From Sistotremastrum niveocremeum HHB9708 (Eukaryota; Basidiomycota; Agaricomycetes; Sistotremastrales; Sistotremastraceae), in assembly GCA_001630475.1 (NCBI GenBank), contig KV419404.1, forward strand, positions 292,225 through 356,224: DNA of 64,000 nt, written 5' to 3'. Positions 23,595-32,822 of the stretch are shown here, piece after piece. Both the position numbers and the translations under genes were made by a program. Within the stretch, counting starts at the first letter, position 1. The number at the start of each line of letters is the position of its first letter. The notes beneath the pieces were generated by a model that was not told where the DNA came from, did no database searches, and saw only the letters and a program-made list of their open reading frames with translations.

Positions 23595-24428
23595 TCAATG
23601 AGTGAAAGCACGTCGGGGTGTGGACGCCGGCGGTCGACGCTGTACGAACACGGGCGGAGGAGGAGACGTAGAAATAGCGTTCAAAAGCTGGGCTATTTCA
23701 TCGCGAGAGTAGTCCGGCTTCGTTTCATATATGCGGTATATGCGGTCAAACCCCTCGTAGAATGCTGCAGGCCTGAAATTATGGGCCATTCGGTCTAGCA
23801 CTGGAAGCATATATTAGAGACGCAAACATAATTTCATTTTCACAAGCTCACCGGAAAGGCCCTGTTCGTAGCCGTGTATTGTTGGATGATCCAATCCTAG
23901 CACCCAGTCAGTTATTGTCTGCCGACTCAGACTTATGATCATTTCCTACTCGAAGCCAAGCGTTGTGAGCAGATCTGCACAGAATTGGTCTAAGAGACGC
24001 TGGAGCTTATGAATATTTAGAGAACTTACATCATACGAGATATTGACTGCACAGAACGTTAATATAGTCATAGCAGAAGAGCAGCAAGACCCACACGATA
24101 AAACCCACACCGCCACTCCTGGAAACTCGCGAGCAATCTTCACCCAGTGTGATCTTTGTTGGCTATCGAAATTAGTTCTGTCTATGCAGACCGAGAGTCC
24201 CGCCGCCAGTGATGCTCTTGCCAGGTCTTCAACAAGCCTACGATCGCCTAGATCATCCTGATTGCAGCGTTTGAACCGGGGATAGTGGGTTTCCAACGCC
24301 TTTGCGAACGTTGACTACTGAAACATAGGCAACCTCTTTCGAATATCGTCAGGATAGCAGACCTTTCCAGCTCCTACGAGTCCGCAAAGAATAAGAACGA
24401 CTTGTTGTTCTGTTCCTGTTTGTGGCAT
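23595..24428 (-). CDS. P-loop kinase-like protein (AAA_33 / polynucleotide-kinase fold)
   Basis: Small ATP-binding protein resembling the kinase half of PNKP and T4 polynucleotide kinase. The start (24428) reads MPQTGTEQQVVLILCGLVG and the Walker A GLVGAGKST is completed across the first intron, using the acceptor TTTCAGTAG so that K joins STFAKALE. The next exon has FKRCNQDDLG, then a lid-type sequence VCIDRTNFDSQQRSHWVKIA, which in T4-type kinases is IDRTN. Later exons give ISYD, a short exon ICSQRLAS, and DHPTIHGYEQGLS followed by VLDRMAHNF. The tail is Pro/Arg-rich. No phosphatase or FHA domain is present, so the substrate (nucleic acid or small molecule) is open. Confidence 0.75.
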
Positions 24429-24480
24429 CTTGGAAGGAGTCTCGGCGGAGTTGGCCGAACGGCCTGCGCATCATCGAGAC
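24429..24480. promoter_or_regulatory. 52-base divergent spacer between kinase-like and sorting-nexin starts
   Basis: Two divergent coding regions begin only 52 bases apart, and the frame of the sorting nexin stays open leftward without another ATG. Any core promoter must sit within these bases or inside the neighbouring first exons. Confidence 0.5.
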
Positions 24481-26580
24481 ATGGACGACGTCGACGACAT
24501 TAATCCGTTCAGCTCAGATGCTGGTAGTCCTATCATCGCGGCCAATCTCAGCTTGGACGAAGACCTCTCTCCTCCTGATACACCCGTCAATGCACCAGCT
24601 CGGCTGTCATCTCCTGGTCCTACGCCGCCGGCCAAACGTCCACTACCGCTTTCTTCGAGTTCTTCGAGACAGCAACCACCGAAGACGGACTTTTGCTGCA
24701 CGAGAGATCAATGGCTACACTCGGGCGATGATGTAGAGATACTGGTACGCCTTCAAAGTTGACGATACAGACGGACGCGGTGGTTCTCATGCTCCTCGCC
24801 TTAGGTCACAGGGGCTCAAAAGACTAGCGACAATTCCAAGACACCCTACATCGCATATATCATTCAGACGGGGGTATGTTGTATCCATTCACTGTCATCT
24901 TATCCTAATTCTTTGGCATCAGCATGTCGAAACGCGAAGGAGATACTCTGAATTCGAGTCTCTCCGCAACAGTCTTGTCAAATTATACCCAACACTCATT
25001 ATACCCCCTATCCCTTCCAAGCAACCTATCTCGGACTACGCAGTGAAACAGGCCAAGGCCAAGGAGGATGCGAATCTTATTTCTCGGCGGAAACGAATGC
25101 TCCACACTTTCCTCAATCGCATGGCTCGGCATCCAATTCTGAGCAACGAGCATGTATTCCATCGATTCCTGCAGTCTGACGTCTCTTGGGTAAGTCGAAC
25201 TCTTACTCAAAAACCACGACTTTACAATTCTCATACTTGAGTACAGACCGAAGTCCTGCATTCACCACCAATCTCAACGCTACCCAAGAACATTCTCAAA
25301 GCGCCTGCACACGCGCCAACGGATACCACTTCCGCCCAGGTCTATGCTGCGCTGCCAAATCCAAGTGCTGCGCAGCCACTCCGTCATCCAGACGCACGGT
25401 TCTTAGAGTCTGAGATATTCACAGACAAATTTGCCAATCATGTCAGTGGGCCGATGGAGAAAGTCACACGACGCGTCATGAAGAGATGGGCCGGTGCGTG
25501 GATTTTGCTTTTTGTCGTGAGGGTCAAGTTTTCAACCTGTCCTAGAGTATTCGCATGATCATGCGGATTTGGGTGCTGCTATCAATGGTTTCAGCTTGAA
25601 TGAATCTGGCGCGTTAGCCGCGTCCCTTGAGAAGACTGGCCAAGCCATCGACACGGGATATTTGTCAACGTCAGCCCTGGTTAGTGGCATTAATATGAGT
25701 TTTGCAGGCAATTGATCTCCCGCTCTCAGTTGCAAGAAATGGAATCAACATGGGCAGAACCGTTACATGAATACAGCCAGTTCTCAAGTATCATCAAGAA
25801 GCTTTTAATGTATCGACATCAAAAGCATGTGCAGTACGAAATGACGCAGGACGGTATAGAAAGCAAACGAGAACAACTGCAAACACTGGAGAGGAACGAG
25901 CAGGAGGCACAGCGGCTGGAGGGAGCCTTGTCGGGCAGCACTATCAGACCCTCGCGAAGCACCAATAGCGGAACAAACGGTTCAGGAAGCGACGAGAATC
26001 CTGAAACACGAGAGCAAGATGACGCGGAAGTCCCTCCGTACTCCCCTCCGCCTCCCCCTGCACGACGAGGTCCGCCTGCCATGGGATTTCTGCACGCACT
26101 CAGCTATACTCTCCATGGAATGATGGATGTTGATCCCGAAACGGCAAGACGTAACAGCATAACGAAGACCAGAGAAACACTATCTCAGGTATGTCAATTA
26201 ATGTATTTCTCTGATCAATACTAATTTTCTTGCTTTGTCTCAGTTGGAGGATGCTCTTCAGGCATCGGCCCAAGACCTTAAATATGCTAGCTCTACCATC
26301 CAGGCTGATCTGGATCGCTTCCAGCGTCAGAAAGTCGCGGACCTACGCGAAATGGCGATCAGTATGGCTCGCAGCCACAGAGACTGGTGCAAGAAGGTTC
26401 GAGTCCCTGCTTTAAAGAGGTTCATGTTCCTCGGCCTAACAAGTTTGTCTCCAGAACTTAGAAGCCTGGGAAGAAGTGAAAAGGGAGACTAGCAAGATCG
26501 AGGACCATCCGAACCGTTTGCCTCTCAATGAACCAGATTCCGCGCCTGTTTCTGAGCCAACGACTGGCAGACCCACCTAG
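24481..26580 (+). CDS. Sorting nexin with PX and BAR-type regions (Atg20/Snx41 family)
   Basis: Phosphoinositide-binding membrane-remodelling protein of endosomal retrieval and selective autophagy. The start reads MDDVDDINPFSSDAG, an acidic disordered N-terminus with an Asn-Pro-Phe motif. The PX domain spans several exons: YIAYIIQTG, RRRYSEFESLRNSLV (phosphoinositide-contacting Arg), PPIPSKQP and RKRMLHTFLNRMARHP. A long helical C-terminal half follows (EIFTDKFANHVSGPMEKV, then LISRSQLQEMESTWAEPLHE), interrupted by a Pro-rich low-complexity insert (PPYSPPPPPARRGPP), as known for Snx41/Atg20. The last exon reads NLEAWEEVKRETSK and stops at 26578-26580. I cannot decide between Snx41 and Atg20. 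Confidence 0.87.
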
Positions 26581-27356
26581 TCCGGTCCTTCTGCCTACAG
26601 TCATGGTCAACCAGCAAACCATAACTCTGGTCGTGGCAGGGCCGCCCGCGTTGACCTCCAGACGTGCCTTCCGTACGTGAAGAGAAACCTTGTGAACTAC
26701 AATAGTGAGCCAGGTGTTAATATGAGATGACGCTTTACCTGCCAAACTCCGCACGAGTTACTCTCGAGCTACCGAGCCAACTTCCGCGAAAACTCTCAGT
26801 CACCATACATGTACACCTTGCGCTAGAACGCCCTGTCGTGTTTCAATCCATGGCCTTGACTTCTGGCCAAGTTTTTGCTTGGCTGTTCAGTCCTTTCTTT
26901 CTATTTTCATCGGCTTGCGTTGCAGTTGTGTAGTATTAGTACCATATTTTTTGCATCCTTTCTCGGAATTCTAAAAGTGACACAATTCCTTCAGAATATC
27001 ACATGACGCCAGAAGGATGTTTAACACAGAACAATTCAAAATCCTTATTCCTATCCGACCAGCTGCGTACACAGGCAGACATCCTGAAAAAAGATAAGCA
27101 TATCTTTTGGGGAACCATACGGATAGCATAGAAAACATAAAATTTTCGCACCGAAGTAACCGATTTGTTACCCTAAATTCAGACATTCTTGCATCTTTAA
27201 ATCCAAAAAATTCCAAACAACTCTAGTTTAATCCAGTCGGCAGCTGTTCCGCGGCTCGCTTCTTGCAGACAATTCCTTTTTGGGTTCATACGGCGGCAGA
27301 AAGAAATCAATGCAAATAATAAATATATGATTACAAATTGCCCCACGAGATACATG
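26581..27356. other. Gene-poor interval after the sorting nexin
   Basis: These 776 bases are AT-richer than their surroundings (especially 26930-27330) and carry only short frames. The right part is covered on the plus strand by a 61-codon frame (27338-27523) that I do not support. Confidence 0.45.
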
Positions 27357-27938
27357 CTATCGTCCTATACATAGGTCAAGATCTATACCTACTGGTTCTC
27401 CCAGACGACGGTGTCCTTGCTCTTGCTCTCCATACAGCTCGAACCCGCCTCTCCGCAACGACCTTAAACTCGCTATATCGCCATCCCGAACCTCTCGCTC
27501 GCTCAGCTTTGATAACACGATAGAACCTTGCGATGTCATGACCTGGGGACCCTTCTGATGCATCCCGACGCGAGCCCATGGGTGAAACACAAGGACACTG
27601 GATTGTTCAGCTGACGGGTCAACGAGGAAAGAATTTTGAGAATTGAGCAAGATTGAGATGAGTGATAAGACCCCCAGACTACGAGCTGACAACGACGACA
27701 CAACACGAGAGAAGTTCAAAATACACAGCACAAACAGCGGGCCCGACCAGAACGACAACGAACAACTAGAACCGAGACACATTCGGCGCGACAATGGAGA
27801 GATGACGGATCGGGGCTCCAGTGCGACAGATACCAAAAGGACATAGACACACGTTGAGCACGTTGAAAAGTAGTCTCGGGAGCATGAACGAGAGTGGATG
27901 CATCGACGGAGGGAAGGGTGGAGGACCTGGAGGCGCAA
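27357..27938 (-). CDS. Hypothetical 193-codon open frame, coding status uncertain
   Basis: A continuous minus-strand frame runs from ATG at 27938 (MRLQVLHPSLRRC) to TAG at 27357. It is the longest open frame in a 1.8-kb interval that otherwise lacks genes. The N-terminal half is Ser/Cys/Val/Leu-rich with hydrophobic patches; the C-terminal half (VFHPWARVGMHQKGPQVMTS onward) is basic and polar. I recognise no family. It could equally be a chance frame in an untranslated or noncoding transcript. Confidence 0.3.
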   Translation of the reverse strand: MRLQVLHPSLRRCIHSRSCSRDYFSTCSTCVYVLLVSVALEPRSVISPLSRRMCLGSSCSLSFWSGPLFVLCILNFSRVVSSLSARSLGVLSLISILLNSQNSFLVDPSAEQSSVLVFHPWARVGMHQKGPQVMTSQGSIVLSKLSEREVRDGDIASLRSLRRGGFELYGEQEQGHRRLGEPVGIDLDLCIGR

Positions 27939-28369
27939 TGTGTAAGTTGAAGATGAGGGTTGGGGATGAGAAGAGTTTGAGGCTCCGACAACAAGTTGGT
28001 TTCGGCTTCGACGTTTAAGACTGGCAAAATGAATTTGGCTCTCAAGAAATGCCGTTTATATTTCATATTAAATGTCGAGTAAAGACAGTCTCGCTAAGAC
28101 TCGCTTAGCTATCCTTTACGCCCTTTAGAAACGGACGGAGGCTCCGAGACCCTGATTTACGAGGACATCAAATCAAAAGAAAGACTTTCGGCCACAAGAA
28201 AATCTCATAATCCACTTCACGGGTTTCTTTTTCTGGGATGTCTGGCCGTGTAGTATACATAGAATATGCGCATTATCAGGAAAACAAAAAGTCGAAAGCA
28301 AGAGGCAAGGACGACGGAGACCGGCAAATTTTCGGCGCAAGCGAGAATACTCACTCAGAAGCCGGTGTA
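27939..28369. other. Intergenic region left of the CCCH zinc-finger gene
   Basis: These 431 bases hold no supported exon. They should include the 3' UTR of the CCCH zinc-finger gene. Confidence 0.45.
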
Positions 28370-29813
28370 TCAGTCAGTCGGCTCGTGTTCTGAAGCATTT
28401 TCTTCATCTTCTGCAGAGACCGAATGATCGTCGTCGTCGTCGTCTTCTCCTTCTTCATCTGCCTCGTCGCTGCTTTCATTGAAAGTCAGTGAGATGTACT
28501 CTTCTTCTCCAGCTGATGATTGACGACGAGTGTGCGATTCGGCCTTCTCAGGATGAAGATTATCGGGTTCGACTTCATCAGGGACGCCGGGCACCTCATC
28601 TTTCGTCTCCGGGGCCATTGTCGAGAAAGATATACCATAGGCTTTCGGTTTCCTCTCTTGCACAGGTTGACGAGCTCTCTTCGCATTGGCACGTATCACG
28701 TGAGGAAGCTTACACTTCGGAATTGAGCAGGCGCCGGTTTCCGCGAATCCAGGGCATTCTTTCAGGTGTTGTTTCTCGCAGTTACTACCTTTCTCACAAA
28801 AGCCTAGGACCGCGAAGTCTCGACAGACACCCTGTTTGGGCCCAACATTGATGTGAGGGTAGAGACAAGAACTTCCGTTCTTGCAACGACCGTAGTTAGC
28901 GAAGTGAACACAGAGTGGAACCCGTTGCGGCGTCGGATCGTGTGATAGAAGACAGCTGTCCGCCGTATTCGGACATTCTGATTTCATGAAGCGAGGACAG
29001 ATTGCGATCTTATCTGGATCATGCTGGTATTTGCAGGATAATCCTCTGGCGCAGGTACCTGTGATAAAGATACGAACCGCATAAATGAATCAAGATAAAT
29101 TCGTCAGAAGAGTAAAATCGGTAAACGGACCTGTGGTAGAAAAGAAGGGGCACTGTTTCTTGGACTTGAGAGGCGTTCGCTTCTTCATAATTCGACCGGT
29201 TCTGGCTCATGATGTCAGTCAATACTGTTGAGTCTGTCATTCATACGCACCGAGTGCCTTTGATGTTATCAAGGACCATGTTCTGAGGACGAGGACGAGC
29301 AGAGCGGGGCTTGTGAACACGAGGATACGTCTGTCCATAAGGGCCAGAGAAATGTTTGTTGTGGAACGGCTTGACTGGAGGTGTAGGCACAAGATGTGGG
29401 GCATTGGGCTTCTTGGCGACCACTAGCAATAGCTTGAGAACAGAAACATGCGGATCCAGGCAGAAAGTCTTACAGTCTTTGCGAGTCAGCGATCGTCCGG
29501 ATGATTCGAAAGCAACGCCGCCTATGACGACGTCCTTCTTTTGGGAACTGGAGATTTGCTGTGGCGCTTGATACTTGTGTGAAGCCGGATATCTTGGGTA
29601 TGAAGCTGGGTTTGGAGGCTTGTAATTTGGATTTACATAAGTATGTGATCGCGCTGTTGAAGTTGATGCCTTCTGTTGGCCGGATGTCGCAGCCTTGTGG
29701 CGATCAATGGCGCCTATACGGTTGGACGTCTCACAGAGCCCTAAACATTTGGTTGGGAGGCACGACTCACCAGAAAGCCGCTGGATTTCGAGAAGCAAAG
29801 ATGCGTCTGCCAT
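28370..29813 (-). CDS. CCCH zinc-finger protein with five fingers (ZC3H3-like)
   Basis: RNA-binding protein resembling ZC3H3, which links polyadenylation to mRNA export. The start at 29813 (MADASLLLEIQRLSG) opens a Pro/Tyr/Lys-rich disordered half (NPNYKPPNPASYPRYPAS, then PHLVPTPPVKPF). Five CCCH fingers follow in tandem: CPFFSTTGTCARGLSCKYQH (C-x8-C-x5-C-x3-H), CPRFMKSECPNTADSCLLSH (x7-x6-x3), CVHFANYGRCKNGSSCLYPH, CRDFAVLGFCEKGSNCEKQH (both x8-x5-x3) and CPGFAETGACSIPKCKLPH (x8-x4-x3). Five tandem fingers of this spacing are typical of ZC3H3. The tail is very acidic with an Asp run encoded by a TCG/GAC repeat near 28430 and ends at 28370. Three introns are visible. Confidence 0.87.
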
Positions 29814-30269
29814 TGAGATGTGGGCGAACAATGAGACACTGAGAGGGCTGAGGTGATTGAGAGCAGAGCGACGTTGGGGAATTTGGAAGTCCGGTGTTGA
29901 CTCCGGTCCTTGGTTCTGGATGCGTAGTCAGCATCGGTCAATACTCCGTAAACGCCGTTTGTTTACTGCCTATACTGACTGGGAATAGAAGCCTTGGAAC
30001 AATGCCACGGTAATGTAGATCGTTCAAGAATCCACAATCAGTTCTCTATCCAACCGAGGTCGCATGCGTGCAGAACTAGTTGAGGATTACGAGTAGGGCC
30101 AATACGGTCACTCTTATTGGGAAGCCTCATTCTTCCGAACCGCGCGAAAACGCGTCTTTTCGTGGGAGTTCAACGTTCAATGCAATTGAGAAGGCCGTAC
30201 ACCCTTCTAGAGAATGACAAGAACTGCTTATATATAAGAAGAATAATGCATATGGGTTTTGTCACTGAT
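29814..30269. other. Intergenic region upstream of the CCCH gene
   Basis: These 456 bases lie between the CCCH start and the stop of the small secreted protein. No exon is supported. Confidence 0.45.
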
Positions 30270-30970
30270 CTACTGAACGTAGACGCTGACGAGAGAGGTC
30301 AAGGTTATGGGTGTGCAAGCTGCGGCAGCCTTAACGCCAGAGATGGCCGCGTAAATGGCGGGACCTTCAGCTTCAGGGCAAGATAGCCAGCCCTAGATTA
30401 TCATGAGATTACGCATTGCTGTCGGCGTGCGAACTACTACTTACACTGCTGAGAGCGCCAGAAGTGCTTTCCCACTGGAGCTGCTTGTTTGCAGCAGTGG
30501 AACTCCATTTGAAGGTACCAGAGCTGGCATCGGGGACGTCACCGGGGAGGAAGCTAAGTTTTCCCGTGGTAGGATCAACCGTGCCATAAGTATATTGGAC
30601 AGTGCCAATGATCTGGATGAGGCCGGTAGAGACGATATTGAATTGTCCCGCGGTGCTAGAAGATCCGACGATGGCATCAGAAGCGGAGTATGGGACAGAG
30701 CTTTGAAGATAGGTATCAGCCTGTTCAAGGAAGTGAGTGAACAACGAGACTACATGTGGCTGGACCAAAACGTACAGAGGTCCTGATCCAATGGAAAGAG
30801 TAGATCAGACTAGGTCCGGGACCTGCAGCCGAAGCGGTGGGGGAAGCAACAGGCTAACAGAGCCAATAAGAAATTTGAGATGACCACTGTGTGGGAATGT
30901 AATTTAGACATACGGTAGCAGCGATCCCAGCTGCAAGGGCAGCGACGAAGGCAGCGACTTTGACAAGCAT
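30270..30970 (-). CDS. Small secreted protein of unknown function, about 180 aa
   Basis: The start at 30970 gives a signal peptide (MLVKVAAFVAALAAGIAAT) directly followed by the first intron. A second short intron (about 40 bases) precedes LYVLVQPHVVSLFTHFLEQ. The body is Ser/Thr/Gly-rich with beta-prone segments: DAIVGSSSTAGQFNIVST, QIIGTVQYTYGTVDPTTGKL. The last exon, joined after GALSS, reads GWLSCPEAEGPAIYAAIS and ends ITLTSLVSVYVQ with TAG at 30270-30272. Two Cys lie in the last exon. The body resembles secreted proteins that are common and uncharacterised in Agaricomycetes, but I recognise no named domain. The short intron boundaries are my best fit. Confidence 0.65.
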
Positions 30971-32822
30971 TGTTGTAGGAGTGTGTGCTGGAGCTGGAGC
31001 TGAGTAGACAATTGTCTTGAGGAGAAGAGTAAGGCCACTTTCCAAGATGATTTATAGAAACCAGAGAACCTATGACATCTTTATCGCCTCTCCACTCGGA
31101 CACCAACTTGCCGCCGGGTCCCATTGCAACTCCTTGCGATCGAGGAGAAGCAGCTCCTGTTGCTGCCTAGCGCGAACGGGATATGTGCTGGGACGACGAA
31201 ACCACGGAACGAGGATATTGCGCTTGAACGGCGCGGGGCGAAGGGTTCACTCGAGGGCTCAGAGCAATTGCAGCGGCCAACACAAGCCTTCCGGGATACA
31301 GCTCTATGTGCGCATGATCACATGTGAGGACTCGAGAGACTCAGAAGCATTCTGTAGACTGCCTGACGTGATGTCGAAGAGACTTAGACTGGAGTGAGAA
31401 GAGGTCACGGCAGGCGGACCATAATAGCTGACCACAAGGCCAAAAGAACTTTAACCGAGCGCCATTAAGCGAGGACATCGATGGTCGGAAGAGTCAACTA
31501 CGATCTTAACTTTTTTGGTGTTGAGGTCTACACGCTCGGATGCCGACTATCCATCATTATCCTTCGAACCGACAATGAGCCTGAAAGCCGCAACCCGTCC
31601 CGTTTCTCTGTTGGATCACGTCACTCGTAGTGAGTGACTGGCCTGCTTGAGATCAAGGTGAGCAATACACACTATTTGTCCGGAGCTGACTTGCCTAATC
31701 AATGAAGATTGTCTGATTTATGGCTCAGGTGTTCCCGATGGATAACGCTGGTGAATACCTCCTGCTTTTCAAGGCAGGAAGTCCGCCCTGCCGATAGACC
31801 ACGAAGCTTATTTCTTTTTGAAGCACATGATGAGCAGATCGGGCATTATTTGTGCTTCTGTTTCTTCTCAGTTTTGGCCTTCCATGTTGAGCGTCTTAGC
31901 CTTCCGGAGCATCTCTCTTGACATACCTATCAGGATTGCACCCCCGTCAAGTTCCTCGTGGTTAGCAGAATCCCGGAAGGCTTTGGAGGTCTCCTGATTG
32001 TCCTGAAAATCATAGGGCCGCAGTACAGTTCGGAGACAGCATCTTGCTGGATGACCATGAACCTGATCTCGAGGACGCCCGACATTCGCCGACAATTTTG
32101 GGCATGTCCGAGTATGAAGAGCGACCTTCAAAGCACATGCGGTGGCATTTTATAAACCCAAAGCAACGTCTGGTTTGACCGTGGCTTTGGGTTATAGGTA
32201 CTTGACCCTAACATTAGTCCCTAAGTTTTGCCGTCTAATCCAGCGTCAAGATATATAGCAGAAGAATGAAGCAATATCCGCAGCTTTCCTCCAGGAGAAT
32301 AGAATCCAGGTTCAAGAGTCCAGGTTCGCGGTCACTTTATCCCGGAGTGCCGGGCGACTTGCTGACAGGAGGTGTCGAAACTGCTGGGATCGAGGGTCTC
32401 GCGCCAAACAAAAGTTGGGGAGACTAAGATCAGGGCGCACTGCTGAGACAAAACTTATCACCATAGGAGATGTCTGTACGCATTGCAGGTTCTTCCTTCT
32501 TCACCTCTATCATTTGCTTCGGTGCGGCTACGGTGCCGAACGAGCAAATGGTGATTCAGAGCGTTTGGTTCGGAGGAGATTAATCACATGTCCACGGCGT
32601 CTGTCGCGAGAAACGTAGTCCATGAGATGCTGATGGTGGTAAGGGAAAGAGGTAAGTTGGGCAGCCCCGCAAATACACAAAAAAGTCAGAACAAGTGCGG
32701 AGTGTGGAGTGTTTGGAGATTTCCACGGAAAGAAAGTTGTTTGTACATGTTGAGGGTCTCATTATTACTCTGAATTTCAGTAACGTCTTCTCAGCCTTTG
32801 GCTGCAGAACTTCCTTGAAGAC
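30971..32822. other. Gene-poor 1.85-kb divergent interval with an inverted repeat
   Basis: This is the longest interval without a supported gene. It separates the secreted-protein start from the Clr2-type start and should hold both promoters. All frames are under 130 codons and show no motif. A 10-base inverted repeat with a 19-base loop lies at 32155-32193. Two near-identical short direct repeats (agaatccaggttc / agagtccaggttc) occur near 32298-32326. Confidence 0.5.
32151..32196. repeat. Inverted repeat capable of forming a hairpin
   Basis: AACCCAAAGC at 32155-32164 is perfectly complementary to GCTTTGGGTT at 32184-32193 with a 19-base loop. Allowing one bulged A extends the stem by three pairs on the outer side. 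It lies in noncoding DNA. Function is unknown. Confidence 0.6.

Noticed and set aside
26390-26415. A GGTTCGAGTCCC sequence that looks like a tRNA B box
   Set aside because: The flanking bases do not form a T-stem or acceptor stem, no matching A box lies upstream, and the bases form the donor end of an intron in the sorting nexin gene.
30971-32822. Possible decayed mobile element in the largest gene-poor interval
   Set aside because: No terminal repeats, transposase or reverse-transcriptase motifs were seen; only one short inverted repeat and two short direct repeats.
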